Shown: positions 36,087 to 44,435 of the stretch, piece by piece | Layout of the letters: each line of letters begins with the position of its first letter | Position numbering within the stretch: position 1 is the stretch's first letter | Assembly: GCF_014648275.1 (NCBI RefSeq) | Contig: NZ_BMQU01000001.1 | Coordinates: 1-64,000 of the forward strand | Source of the DNA: Pseudomonas laurentiana | Lineage (GTDB): Bacteria; Pseudomonadota; Gammaproteobacteria; Pseudomonadales; Pseudomonadaceae | Length of the DNA stretch: 64,000 nucleotides | Direction of reading: 5' to 3' | Position numbers and translations under genes: made by a program | Notes under the pieces: generated by a model | What the model was told of the DNA's origin: nothing | Seen by the model: only the letters and a program-made list of their open reading frames with translations | The model's database searches: none

Positions 36087-36731
36087 ATGCACTATCAGAA
36101 CATCCTCTTCGACCTGGACGGCACCCTGACCGACCCGCGCGAGGGCATTACCCGTTCGATCCAGTATGCGCTGAGCAAACTGGGCATTGACGAGCCAGAC
36201 CTGAGCCGCCTGGAACACTTCATCGGCCCGCCATTGCTGCAGGCCTTCATGCAGTTCTATCACTTTGACGAAGCACGTGCCTGGGACGCGGTGAACTTCT
36301 ACCGCGAGCGCTTCAAGGTCACCGGGCTTTATGAGAACCGCGTCTTCGAGGGTGTTGGCGAGCTATTGCAGGCACTGCAAGGGCAGGGCAGGACGCTGTA
36401 CATCGCGACCTCAAAGCCTTGGGTGTACGCGCGCGAAATCGCAAGGCACTTCGAGTTCGACCGCCATTTCAAGGTCATCTACGGCAGTGAACTGGACGGC
36501 ACCCGCACCGACAAGGTCGAACTGATCGCCCACCTGCTTGAGCAGGAGCAACTTGAGCCGACGCAAACCCTGATGATCGGCGACCGCAAGCACGACCTGA
36601 TCGGAGCCCGCCGCAATGGCCTGGATGCAGCGGCAGTGGGCTATGGCTTCGGCAGTTTCGAGGAACTCAACGCCGAACAACCGGCCTACCACTTCGCCAC
36701 GTTGAGTGATCTGCATCGCGCCTTTCTGTAA
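36087..36731 (+). CDS. HAD-superfamily phosphatase (phosphoglycolate phosphatase-like)
   Basis: A 214-residue HAD hydrolase with motif I FDLDGTLTDP, motif II (YIATSKPW), motif III lysine region (TDKVELI) and motif IV GDRKHDLIGAR. A helical cap follows motif I, placing it in the Gph/PGMB-type C1 cap group. It removes phosphate from a small sugar phosphate; the substrate is not clear. It follows the gamma carbonic anhydrase. Confidence 0.88.
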   Translation: MHYQNILFDLDGTLTDPREGITRSIQYALSKLGIDEPDLSRLEHFIGPPLLQAFMQFYHFDEARAWDAVNFYRERFKVTGLYENRVFEGVGELLQALQGQGRTLYIATSKPWVYAREIARHFEFDRHFKVIYGSELDGTRTDKVELIAHLLEQEQLEPTQTLMIGDRKHDLIGARRNGLDAAAVGYGFGSFEELNAEQPAYHFATLSDLHRAFL

Positions 36732-36757
36732 CGGGTGCCGATGGCAGGGCCTGTCCG

Positions 36758-37843
36758 TCAGTGCAGGGCATTCTCAAGCGCCTGCTTGCGTTGCATTGGC
36801 GGCAACCGCCCCCAAGCCTCCACCGCGGTGTAAAAGGCCGTCCAATCACCATTCACCTGCTTGAACAACGTGGCAAACGCCGGCACCCACTGGTCATACA
36901 AGCCAAAGGGCAACAACTTTGCGTTGTTCAGCGGCGATTCAACCCAGGCATCAAACCGGCCAACACCGCCCCACGCGCTGTCGCGCAGCGCCCGGTACTC
37001 ACGCCGCAGCCGCTCGAACTCGGCAGCTTTCGCTGCACGCTTGGCAGGTACCGCCAGAGGTTCAGCGTACAAGGCCTTCAAGCGTTCACGACTGGCCAAC
37101 ACCAAGGCGATGAACTGGTCTCGCTGTTGACTGGTACTGTCCTGCTGGGGCGGCAAGTTCCTCGCCTGGCGCCATTGGCGCGTGCCTTCCTGCTCGACGA
37201 AGGTGGCGAAGGACTCATTGAATTCGGTGTCATCCTTCACGTACACCCGCTGATGAGCCAGCTCATGGAATATCAGCGTGGCCAGACGTTCATCCCCCCA
37301 ACCCATCATCGAACTGAGGATCGGGTCATCGAACCAGCCCAGCGTCGAATAGGCTTGCACACCGCCAATGTAAACATCCTGCCCCTGCTGCCGGGCCAGT
37401 GCCGCCGCACCACGCGCCGCACCTTGGGTGTAGTAGCCGCGATACGCCACACAACCGGCAACAGGGAAGCAATGGGTGAGGGGTTCAAGGGCGAACTCGG
37501 GGGTTGCGAACACGTTCCACACCACAAATGGTCGACCGATGTCGGCATACACCCGATAGCTGCGGTTGTCCGGCAGTTTCAGCTGCGCGCTGGCAAAGGC
37601 GCGGGCCTGCTCTGCCTTCGCCAGATGTTCACGCAAGGTGGCATCGCGGGCAGGGTCGGCGATGATCTCGGCCACAGGTTCGCGGGCTTGCAGCAGGTGC
37701 CACTGACCACTCGCCAACTGGCCGTAATAACCCAGGCTGGAACAACCGCTGAGCAGCAAAAGTGCTGACAGGGGAACAAACAGCCGGCTGACGCGGTCGA
37801 GTACCCGAAGACCTGAGCGCAGCAAAAAAATCAGTCGAATCAT
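36758..37843 (-). CDS. Predicted aminopeptidase lipoprotein (COG4324-like)
   Basis: About 361 residues with a lipoprotein signal (LLLLSGC, cysteine about residue 34), so it is envelope-anchored. A zinc metallopeptidase site FHELAHQRVYV with a downstream conserved DTEFNESFATFVEQEG is seen, matching a family annotated as predicted aminopeptidase (DUF2265). The ATG at 37843 puts the signal peptide at the right place; it is divergent from the small lipoprotein genes. Substrate unknown. Confidence 0.83.
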   Translation of the reverse strand: MIRLIFLLRSGLRVLDRVSRLFVPLSALLLLSGCSSLGYYGQLASGQWHLLQAREPVAEIIADPARDATLREHLAKAEQARAFASAQLKLPDNRSYRVYADIGRPFVVWNVFATPEFALEPLTHCFPVAGCVAYRGYYTQGAARGAAALARQQGQDVYIGGVQAYSTLGWFDDPILSSMMGWGDERLATLIFHELAHQRVYVKDDTEFNESFATFVEQEGTRQWRQARNLPPQQDSTSQQRDQFIALVLASRERLKALYAEPLAVPAKRAAKAAEFERLRREYRALRDSAWGGVGRFDAWVESPLNNAKLLPFGLYDQWVPAFATLFKQVNGDWTAFYTAVEAWGRLPPMQRKQALENALH

Positions 37844-37908
37844 GACGCCAGGCGTTCCGCTCAAGTCCTTGTCGCCTCAAGACTATCCTGCCAACCCGGA
37901 GTTTTGCC

Positions 37909-38322
37909 ATGCGTATGATGCTTGTTGCCTGCAGCCTGCTGATATTGTCCGGTTGTGCAGGCCTGCCTGCCCCCGACCCCAACCAGGCCTGGATCGACCT
38001 CACGCCCCATTCGGACGAATCACTGCATGCCATTGAAGTGGACGAGCGAGCCTGGGCTGATAGACGCTACTTTGAAGTCTCCCCCGGTAGTCATGAACTG
38101 ACGGTGCGTTATCAGTTCCCGGTCGCTCCCGGCAATATTGGCCCGGTCAGCGAGCCGCTGTGGCGCGATTGCCAACTGAACGTGAAATACAAGGACTTCA
38201 ATGCTGGTCAACGCTATCAGTTGGAGGCGGGGAGTATCGGCCTGAACCCCTGGGTGAAGCTCTATGATGACCAACGTCGGCTGGTCGGCAAGGGATCACC
38301 GGCAGGCTGTCAGCGTACCTGA
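37909..38322 (+). CDS. Small lipoprotein, paralogue 1
   Basis: A 137-residue predicted lipoprotein (lipobox LILSGC at about residue 16). Recognisable features are a WIDLTPHSDE-type start, the pattern PGSHELTVRYQF, and DCQLNVKYKDFNAGQRYQLEAG. It is clearly a paralogue of the next gene, about 45 percent alike by eye. Function unknown; the pattern of conserved beta-strands suggests a carboxypeptidase-regulatory or PEGA-like beta-sandwich. A GGAG precursor (CGGAG) lies eight bases before the ATG. Confidence 0.83.
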   Translation: MRMMLVACSLLILSGCAGLPAPDPNQAWIDLTPHSDESLHAIEVDERAWADRRYFEVSPGSHELTVRYQFPVAPGNIGPVSEPLWRDCQLNVKYKDFNAGQRYQLEAGSIGLNPWVKLYDDQRRLVGKGSPAGCQRT

Positions 38323-38374
38323 CGAGCATAATGGCGCTATGCTTGAACTTTGAAACCTGCCATTGGAGACCATC

Positions 38375-38785
38375 ATGCGCCAGCCGCTGATGTTGCTCAC
38401 CGTCAGTACCTTGGCCGCCTGTAGCAACCCCTTGCCCCCCATCGATACCAAGCAGGCCTGGGTCGACCTCTACACTATTACCCCTGGTCGTCTGGTGATG
38501 GCTGATCGTCTGGACGGCACGCGCCTGAATGACGGTCGCTACTTCCAGGTACCACCAGGCCCACACGAACTGATCGTGCGTTTCGACTACGAAGTCTATG
38601 CCGGCGGTTTCACCAGCGAGCCAGTCGAAAGAACCTGCTACCTCACCGTTCGCTACGACAACTTTCAAGCGGGCCAACGTTACCGCCTGGAAGCCCGCGC
38701 AATGAGCATGACCCCCAATGCGTGGCTTTACGACGCCGAACGCAAGGTACTCGCGGAGGAGCGAGACGTGCACTGCATCCCCTGA
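38375..38785 (+). CDS. Small lipoprotein, paralogue 2
   Basis: A 136-residue predicted lipoprotein (STLAAC lipobox) with the same pattern as the preceding gene: WVDLYTIT, PPGPHELIVRFDYE, CYLTVRYDNFQAGQRYRLEA. The ATG chosen has GGAG six bases upstream; an ATG four codons earlier is also open. The two are tandem duplicates, kept separate in Pseudomonas genomes (PA0061/PA0062-like, from memory). Function unknown. Confidence 0.83.
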   Translation: MRQPLMLLTVSTLAACSNPLPPIDTKQAWVDLYTITPGRLVMADRLDGTRLNDGRYFQVPPGPHELIVRFDYEVYAGGFTSEPVERTCYLTVRYDNFQAGQRYRLEARAMSMTPNAWLYDAERKVLAEERDVHCIP

Positions 38786-38788
38786 GTG

Positions 38789-39022
38789 CTAGCGATCATT
38801 CTTCTGGTAAATGATCTTTCGGGTTCCGCCGTCGCAACTCCCCACGACCATGTTCTGGTCATGAACCTCGTGGTTGGGGACGATTTCCAGGGTGTAAGTG
38901 GTAACACCACGCGCCTGGATCTTGGCTTCGATCTCCGCCTTGAGCGCTTCACAAGGTTTGGGCGCTGCCAGTACCGCCGACGTCATCAGCATGGCCAATA
39001 CGGTAAGTACAAAACGAATCAT
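38789..39022 (-). CDS. DUF1161 family periplasmic protein, copy 1
   Basis: A 77-residue secreted protein: signal peptide ending VLAAPK, then PCEALKAEIEAKIQARGVTTYTLEIV and GSCDGGTRKIIYQ. These two cysteines flank a helix and probably form a disulfide. This is DUF1161, function unknown. GGAG lies seven bases before the ATG. A second copy is at 40286-40510. Confidence 0.86.
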   Translation of the reverse strand: MIRFVLTVLAMLMTSAVLAAPKPCEALKAEIEAKIQARGVTTYTLEIVPNHEVHDQNMVVGSCDGGTRKIIYQKNDR

Positions 39023-39204
39023 TGAACGGCTCCTTGTAGTGGCACGAAGGCTTGTGCCCTGCCTGGTTTCAGAGACCCAAACGGCAGGCAAGTTCAGCTC
39101 GATTTCATAGACGGGGCATTGAATCCCGGGGATATGCCCATACAGAGCAGGGAGGGTCGTCGCTCGACGTCGGCCAAACGACTGTCCAGGAGCCCCAGCA
39201 GCCC

Positions 39205-40212
39205 ATGAAGCGACTTGCGGATATCAAGATTTCCACCCTCGACCTGGTGCCAGTACGCCAGGACGGCGGTCCGGCACAATCCCTACGAAACGCCATCGAT
39301 CTGGCGCGTAATGTCGAAAAATTCGGCTATAACCGCTTTTGGGTTGCCGAACACCACAACATGGACGGCATTGCCAGTTCGGCCACGGCAGTACTGCTCA
39401 GTTACCTGGCGGGCGGCACCTCGACTATTCGCGTCGGTGCCGGTGGCGTCATGCTGCCAAACCATGCGCCACTGGTCATAGCCGAACAGTTCGGCACCTT
39501 GGCCAGCCTCTATCCAGGCCGAATCGACCTGGGCCTGGGCCGTGCACCAGGTTCCGATCAATTGACCGCCCGGGCCCTGCGCCGTGAACGCTCCGGCAGT
39601 GCCGACGACTTCCCTGAAGATGTTGCCGAGCTGGCGCGCTACCTGGGCCCGCGTACAGCTGATCAAAAAGTGATCGCTGTGCCCGGCTATGGCACTCAGG
39701 TACCGATATGGCTGCTCGGCTCAAGCCTGTTCAGCGCCCAACTGGCCGGCCAGCGGGGTTTGCCCTACGCCTTTGCCTCACATTTCGCCCCACGCTACAT
39801 GCACGAAGCCATTCGCGTGTATCGCAACCATTTCCAGCCTTCAGCCGTGCTCGACAAACCTTATGTGATGCTCGGTGTACCGTTGGTCGCCGCCGATACC
39901 GACGAGCAGGCCGATTACCTGGCCACCTCGGTGTACCAGCGCATCCTGGCATTGATGCGGGGGCAAAGCCTGATGCAACGCCCGCCGGTAGAATCAATGG
40001 ATGGCCTGTGGTTGCCCCACGAACGCGAAGCAGTGGGCAGTTTCCTTGGCCTGGCAATGGTCGGCGGCCCGGAGAAGATCCGCGCCAAACTGGAGGTATT
40101 GCTGGAGCAGACCCAGGCCGATGAGCTGATCTTCACCTGCGACCTGTATGAGCATGCAGACCGGATACGGTCTTACGAGTTGTTGGCGCAGACGGTGCTT
40201 GGCAGCCGATAA
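39205..40212 (+). CDS. LLM-class flavin-dependent monooxygenase (luciferase-like)
   Basis: A 335-residue TIM-barrel protein of the bacterial luciferase superfamily, which uses FMN and NAD(P)H with oxygen. Recognisable segments are [21 protein letters not shown]-type, [22 protein letters not shown], and [10 protein letters not shown]. The group resembles E. coli YhbW; its substrate is unknown. The start ([11 protein letters not shown]) has AGGAG 15-20 bases upstream and AGCAGCCC nearby, so the ribosome binding site is weak. It lies between the two DUF1161 copies. Confidence 0.9.
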   Translation: MKRLADIKISTLDLVPVRQDGGPAQSLRNAIDLARNVEKFGYNRFWVAEHHNMDGIASSATAVLLSYLAGGTSTIRVGAGGVMLPNHAPLVIAEQFGTLASLYPGRIDLGLGRAPGSDQLTARALRRERSGSADDFPEDVAELARYLGPRTADQKVIAVPGYGTQVPIWLLGSSLFSAQLAGQRGLPYAFASHFAPRYMHEAIRVYRNHFQPSAVLDKPYVMLGVPLVAADTDEQADYLATSVYQRILALMRGQSLMQRPPVESMDGLWLPHEREAVGSFLGLAMVGGPEKIRAKLEVLLEQTQADELIFTCDLYEHADRIRSYELLAQTVLGSR

Positions 40213-40238
40213 CGTTATCAAGCCATTCACGTGGCAAT

Positions 40239-40275
40239 GTCGGCTCCTGCGCAGGTGTAAACCGCGGGAGCCGAC
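40239..40275. terminator. Hairpin between convergent LLM gene and DUF1161 copy 2
   Basis: GTCGGCTCC...GGAGCCGAC: 9-bp arms plus a further GCG/CGC pair, and no T-run. Between two convergent genes it probably serves both as terminator; its sequence resembles the REP-like elements of P. putida. Confidence 0.5.
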
Positions 40276-40285
40276 GCTTACTGGC

Positions 40286-40510
40286 TTACCCGCGCTTGTA
40301 GATGATTTCCTTGGTACCGCCCTCGCAGGTACCTACAACTTTTCCACCCGCAGCGGCCCCTTTGGCAACGATCTCCAGTGAATAACCGGAAACGCCCTTC
40401 GCCTTGAGCTTCGCGTCGATCTCGCTCTTCAGTGTTTCGCAGGGTTTACCGGCTGCCAAAGCCGTTCCAGCGAGCATCATCAAACCGAACGCCATAACCA
40501 CCTTCTTCAT
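40286..40510 (-). CDS. DUF1161 family periplasmic protein, copy 2
   Basis: A 74-residue secreted protein: signal peptide ending ALAAG, mature part KPCETLKSEIDAKLKAKGVSG and VGTCEGGTKEIIYKRG. It is the paralogue of the 38789-39022 protein, same cysteine spacing and same strand. A good ribosome binding site (AAGGAAAGCG) precedes the ATG. Function unknown. Confidence 0.86.
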   Translation of the reverse strand: MKKVVMAFGLMMLAGTALAAGKPCETLKSEIDAKLKAKGVSGYSLEIVAKGAAAGGKVVGTCEGGTKEIIYKRG

Positions 40511-40623
40511 CGATCGCTTTCCTTGTTCAGATCAAAAAGAAACGGGTACCGGACATTGCCCGGCATCTTTACCTATGTACCCCAAGCTACGCCTTCAAGC
40601 CAGTACTGCGGCATCAGGACGCA

Positions 40624-40839
40624 TCAACTATTGGCAATGCGAAAACCCACCTTGAGCGTCACCTGAAAATGCGCGGCCTTGTTGTCCTTGATATGCCCAC
40701 GGGTATCGACCACCTCAAACCACTCCAGGAGCTGGATACTCTTGCCAGCCTCGGCCAGCGCATTGTTGATGGCCTCTTCGATGCTGTTGGGGGATGAGCC
40801 GACAAGCTCGACTTTCTTGTAAGTGTGATGATCGGACAT
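40624..40839 (-). CDS. Dodecin flavin-storage protein
   Basis: A 71-residue dodecin that forms a hollow dodecamer binding flavins, protecting and buffering them. It contains [19 protein letters not shown] and [11 protein letters not shown]; the conserved tryptophan that stacks on flavin is present. The start at [11 protein letters not shown] has GGAG seven bases upstream. Confidence 0.93.
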   Translation of the reverse strand: MSDHHTYKKVELVGSSPNSIEEAINNALAEAGKSIQLLEWFEVVDTRGHIKDNKAAHFQVTLKVGFRIANS

Positions 40840-40914
40840 GGCGTTTCTCCTGACGGGCCTGAATTCAGAGCCTAGCAGCGCCATACGGATTTACCTGCCG
40901 AACCCATGCAACCA

Positions 40915-41811
40915 TCAGGCAATTTGCTGCGCCAATTCGGCACGCAGCCAACGGGCAAGCTGTTCGGCGCGCCCGTCGGCTGCGCGGCGTGGCACCCACA
41001 GCACCAGCGCGGCGTGGGTCTGGCAAAAACCCCACGGTGCAGCCAGACGTCCGGCGCGCAGGTCATCGGCTACCAGGGGCTGTGGCGCGATGGCAACACC
41101 GAGGCCGGCGACAGCCGCCTCCAGCAGGTAATACAGGTGCTCAAAATCCTGCCCATACCTCAGCGCCTGCGGGTCCAGACCTTGTTGCCGGGCCCAACTG
41201 GGCCACGCCTGTGGGCGCGATGTGGTCTGCAACAACGCTTCACCGAGCAAGGCGCTGGCCGGTGCCTGCTGCAAGCGCGCAAAGCCGCTGAAGTGCGGGC
41301 TCAGCACCGGACCGATACGCTCCTCGGCCAACACATGTACCTGCATGTCTGCAGGCCACGGCGGTTCAGCGAACACCAAGAGGGCATCCAGGCCTGGGCG
41401 GCGCGGATCAAGGTCACCTTCGCCCGCAGACAAGTGCAGCCGCAACTCCGGCAAATCGGCTTTCAACCGCCCCAGCCTCGGTATGAACCACCGCGCCAGC
41501 AGGCTACCTGAACAGCCCAGAACGAAGGGCGCCTCGGCACTGTCGCGGCTCAACTCGGCGCACACGGCCCGCAGGCGCTCGAACGCATCGCTACTGGCAT
41601 CCCGTAGCCGCACTCCGGCATCTGTGAGTTTAATGCCGCGCCCATCCTTGACGAACAAGCTCACGCCCAAGTGCTCTTCCAATACCTTGAGCTGACGGCT
41701 GACTGCCCCGTGGGTAACGTGTAGTTGCTCGGCAGCCTGGCTGACGCTGTTTAACCGGGCGGTGGCTTCAAACGCTCGCAAAGCGTTCAGGGGAGGCAAG
41801 TCGTGGGCCAT
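40915..41811 (-). CDS. trpI: TrpI, LysR-type activator of trpBA
   Basis: A 298-residue LysR regulator with an N-terminal winged helix ([39 protein letters not shown]) and an effector domain. TrpI activates trpBA with indoleglycerol phosphate. It is divergent from trpB, 111 bases apart, in the classical Pseudomonas arrangement, which is the main basis for naming it, since GcvA-type LysR proteins look similar. Confidence 0.93.
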   Translation of the reverse strand: MAHDLPPLNALRAFEATARLNSVSQAAEQLHVTHGAVSRQLKVLEEHLGVSLFVKDGRGIKLTDAGVRLRDASSDAFERLRAVCAELSRDSAEAPFVLGCSGSLLARWFIPRLGRLKADLPELRLHLSAGEGDLDPRRPGLDALLVFAEPPWPADMQVHVLAEERIGPVLSPHFSGFARLQQAPASALLGEALLQTTSRPQAWPSWARQQGLDPQALRYGQDFEHLYYLLEAAVAGLGVAIAPQPLVADDLRAGRLAAPWGFCQTHAALVLWVPRRAADGRAEQLARWLRAELAQQIA

Positions 41812-41817
41812 TTTATT

Positions 41818-41834
41818 TGTGAGTTTTCCTGACA
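41818..41834. promoter_or_regulatory. Putative TrpI operator site I
   Basis: TGTGAG-TTTTC-CTGACA is a dyad with one mismatch. A trpB promoter is suggested at TTTTCA (41855-41860), 17-base spacer, TAGAGT (41878-41883), start about 41890. The dyad would then span about -72 to -56, agreeing with the -77 to -52 TrpI site I I recall from P. aeruginosa. Confidence 0.55.
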
Positions 41835-41922
41835 GGTTGTGGCGATCTTATCGGTTTTCAGATGTGCGTGTCGTGGTTAGAGTAGAGCCAATCCCAGTCT
41901 AGATAACGCCCTGGAGCGACCC

Positions 41923-43123
41923 ATGACCCAGACCCACTACCGCAGCGGCCCTGATGCCAACGGCCTGTTTGGCGATTTCGGCGGCCGTTACGTCGCGGAA
42001 ACCCTGATGCCACTGGTTCTTGACCTGGCCAAAGAATACGAAGCAGCAAAGGCCGACCCTGCTTTCATTGAAGAACTGGCCTACTTCCAGCGCGATTACA
42101 TCGGTCGCCCTAACCCGCTGTACTTCGCTGAACGCCTGAGCGAGCACTGCGGCGGTGCAAAGATCTACTTCAAGCGCGAAGAGCTCAACCACACCGGCGC
42201 GCACAAGATCAACAACTGCATCGGCCAGGTATTGCTGGCCAAGCGCATGGGCAAAAAGCGCCTGATCGCTGAAACCGGCGCCGGCATGCACGGCGTGGCC
42301 ACTGCCACCGTTGCCGCCCGCTTTGGCTTGCCTTGCGTGATCTACATGGGCGCCACTGACATCGAGCGTCAGCAGGCCAACGTGTTCCGCATGAAGCTGC
42401 TGGGCGCCGAGATCGTCCCCGTCACTGCCGGTACCGGTACGCTCAAGGACGCGATGAACGAAGCCCTGCGCGACTGGGTGACCAACGTTGATGAGACCTT
42501 CTACCTGATTGGTACTGTTGCAGGTCCGCACCCGTATCCCGCCATGGTTCGTGACTTCCAGTCGATCATCGGCAAGGAAACCCGCGAACAGATGAACGCC
42601 AAGGAAGGTCGCCTGCCTGACAGCCTGCGCCATGGGCCTGTTCCACGACTTCCTTGATGACGCCAGCGTGCAGATTATCGGCGTCGAAGCCGGTGGCCAT
42701 GGCGTTGACACCGACAAGCACGCTGCCAGCCTCAACGGCGGTGTACCGGGCGTACTGCACGGTAACCGTACCTACCTGCTGCAGGACGCAGACGGCCAGA
42801 TCACCGACGCCCACTCGATTTCTGCGGGTCTCGACTACCCGGGCATCGGTCCGGAACACGCTTACCTGCACGAAGTGAAGCGTGTCGAGTACGTCAGCAT
42901 CACCGATGATGAAGCCCTGGCCGCATTCCACACCACCTGCCGCCTGGAAGGCATCATCCCGGCGCTGGAGACCGCCCACGCCCTGGCTGAAGCGATCAAA
43001 CGCGCACCGACCCTGCCCAAGGATCACCTGATGGTGGTGTGCCTGTCCGGGCGCGGCGACAAAGACATGCAAACCGTGATGAACCATATGGCAGCGACCG
43101 CACAGCAGGAGAAGCAGGCATGA
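41923..43123 (+). pseudogene. trpB: Tryptophan synthase beta chain, frameshifted by an internal deletion
   Basis: Two open segments encode TrpB: residues 1-234 from 41923 (through GRLPDSL, then RHGPVPRLP and a stop at 42655-42657) and the C-terminal part in another frame from ATG 42632 ([14 protein letters not shown]) to 43123. The whole span is 1201 bases, not divisible by three. Intact Pseudomonas TrpB has VACVGGGSNA between SL and MGLFH; here that loop, which holds the PLP phosphate-binding glycines, is gone. About 26 bases are missing, which restores 408 residues. The PLP lysine ([10 protein letters not shown]95) is present. The product should be inactive. The last four bases overlap trpA. 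Confidence 0.93.
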
Positions 43124-43932
43124 GCCGTCTTGAACAACGTTTTGCCACGCTCAAGGCCGAAGGCCGTGCGGCACTGGTCACCTTCGTCACCGCCGGCGAC
43201 CCAGGCTACGATGCCTCACTGGCCATTCTCAAGGGTCTGCCAGCGGCTGGCGCCGACGTGATCGAACTGGGGATGCCCTTCACCGACCCAATGGCCGATG
43301 GCGTGGCAATCCAGCTGGCGACCTTGCGCGCCCTGGACGCCGGTCAGACCCTGGCGAAAACCCTGCAGATGGTGCGCGAGTTCCGTGTCGACGACAGCAC
43401 CACGCCCATTGTCTTGATGGGCTACTACAACCCGATCCACCGCTTTGGTGTCGAAGCCTTCGTCGCTGAAGCCAAGGAAGCCGGTGTCGATGGCTTGATC
43501 ATTGTTGATTTGCCGCCAGAGCATGATGCCGAACTGGCGACTCCGGCCCAATCCGCCGGGATCGACTTCATCCGCCTGACCACCCCGACCACCGACGATG
43601 CACGTCTGCCGCGCGTGCTGGAGCGCAGTTCGGGCTTTGTCTACTACGTCTCGGTTGCAGGCGTGACCGGTGCAGGCTCTGCCACCACCGATCAAGTCAG
43701 CAGCGCCATCGAGCGCCTGCGTCGGCATACCGACCTGCCGATCAGTGTTGGCTTTGGCATCCGCACACCGGAACAGGCCGCGGCCATCGCCCGACTGGCA
43801 GACGGCGTGGTCGTCGGCTCGGCACTGGTGGACAAGATTGCCCACGCAACCAACGCTGAACAGGCCGTAGGCGATGTGCTGGAGCTGTGCTCGGCGCTGG
43901 CCGAAGGTGTGCGGGCAGCACGCAAGGCGTAA
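43120..43932 (+). CDS. trpA: Tryptophan synthase alpha chain
   Basis: A 270-residue TIM-barrel enzyme cleaving indole-3-glycerol phosphate to indole and glyceraldehyde-3-phosphate. It has the catalytic Glu/Asp region ([14 protein letters not shown]) and phosphate loop ([12 protein letters not shown]), and looks intact. The ATG overlaps the trpB stop (ATGA), so translation is coupled to trpB; the upstream frameshift may reduce its expression. A strong terminator follows. Confidence 0.96.
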   Translation: MSRLEQRFATLKAEGRAALVTFVTAGDPGYDASLAILKGLPAAGADVIELGMPFTDPMADGVAIQLATLRALDAGQTLAKTLQMVREFRVDDSTTPIVLMGYYNPIHRFGVEAFVAEAKEAGVDGLIIVDLPPEHDAELATPAQSAGIDFIRLTTPTTDDARLPRVLERSSGFVYYVSVAGVTGAGSATTDQVSSAIERLRRHTDLPISVGFGIRTPEQAAAIARLADGVVVGSALVDKIAHATNAEQAVGDVLELCSALAEGVRAARKA

Positions 43933-43940
43933 GCCTCAAT

Positions 43941-43980
43941 CGCAAGCAAGCCTCCTGCACCTTTTGGGGGCTTGCTTGCG
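43941..43980. terminator. Bidirectional terminator after trpA
   Basis: CGCAAGCAAGCC-TCC...GG-GGGCTTGCTTGCG: arms of about 14-15 bp with one mismatch around a loop containing TTTT, placed between convergent trpA and the dioxygenase gene. Strong stem, no clean T-run outside. Confidence 0.65.
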
Positions 43981-43985
43981 GCACC

Positions 43986-44321
43986 TCACGCTTGACTGAA
44001 GATCGACAGGTCGAGCGGTCGCACCGCCCCCATCCAGATCCCATGGTCACGATGATCGGCCAGTTCATCACCGGTCAGCGGGTGCAGGAACACCACCAGC
44101 CCATGGCGGTACAACGCCAGCCACGGCAGCACCACGCCGACCACTTCCGGGGCAAACGCCAACTGGCAACTCCAGTCGGGGTGTGGCCCTACTGGCTGCT
44201 GGTGCATCCGCCCCATCGTCACCGGAAACAACTGTGAAGCTTCCTCGCACAGCGCCCGGGCCTGTGCCATGGTGCTAGCGTCGTAATAGACGTGGGCGTG
44301 ATAGCCCTTGATTCTTTGCAC
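43986..44321 (-). CDS. DOPA 4,5-dioxygenase family protein
   Basis: A 111-residue single-domain protein of the extradiol DOPA-4,5-dioxygenase family. The family's metal-binding His and Asp appear in GYHAHVYYD, GPHPDWSCQ and LTGDELADHRDHGIWMG. The substrate in bacteria is unclear. The start is GTG (QRIKGYHAH follows), with GGAG five bases before it, giving the family's usual length. Confidence 0.85.
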   Translation of the reverse strand: MQRIKGYHAHVYYDASTMAQARALCEEASQLFPVTMGRMHQQPVGPHPDWSCQLAFAPEVVGVVLPWLALYRHGLVVFLHPLTGDELADHRDHGIWMGAVRPLDLSIFSQA

Positions 44322-44435
44322 ACGAACTCCTGACCCCAAAGAACTTTCACAACTATACGCCGCCCGCTCAGTGACGGCTTGCACCACCGCGCAGGAAATC
44401 GCACCCTGTGCACTGCTCAGCCGACCGAGAACCCC

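Noticed and set aside
42632-43123. Separate small protein starting inside trpB
   Set aside because: Its product is the C-terminal part of TrpB; it is better read as a frameshifted remainder than as a new gene.
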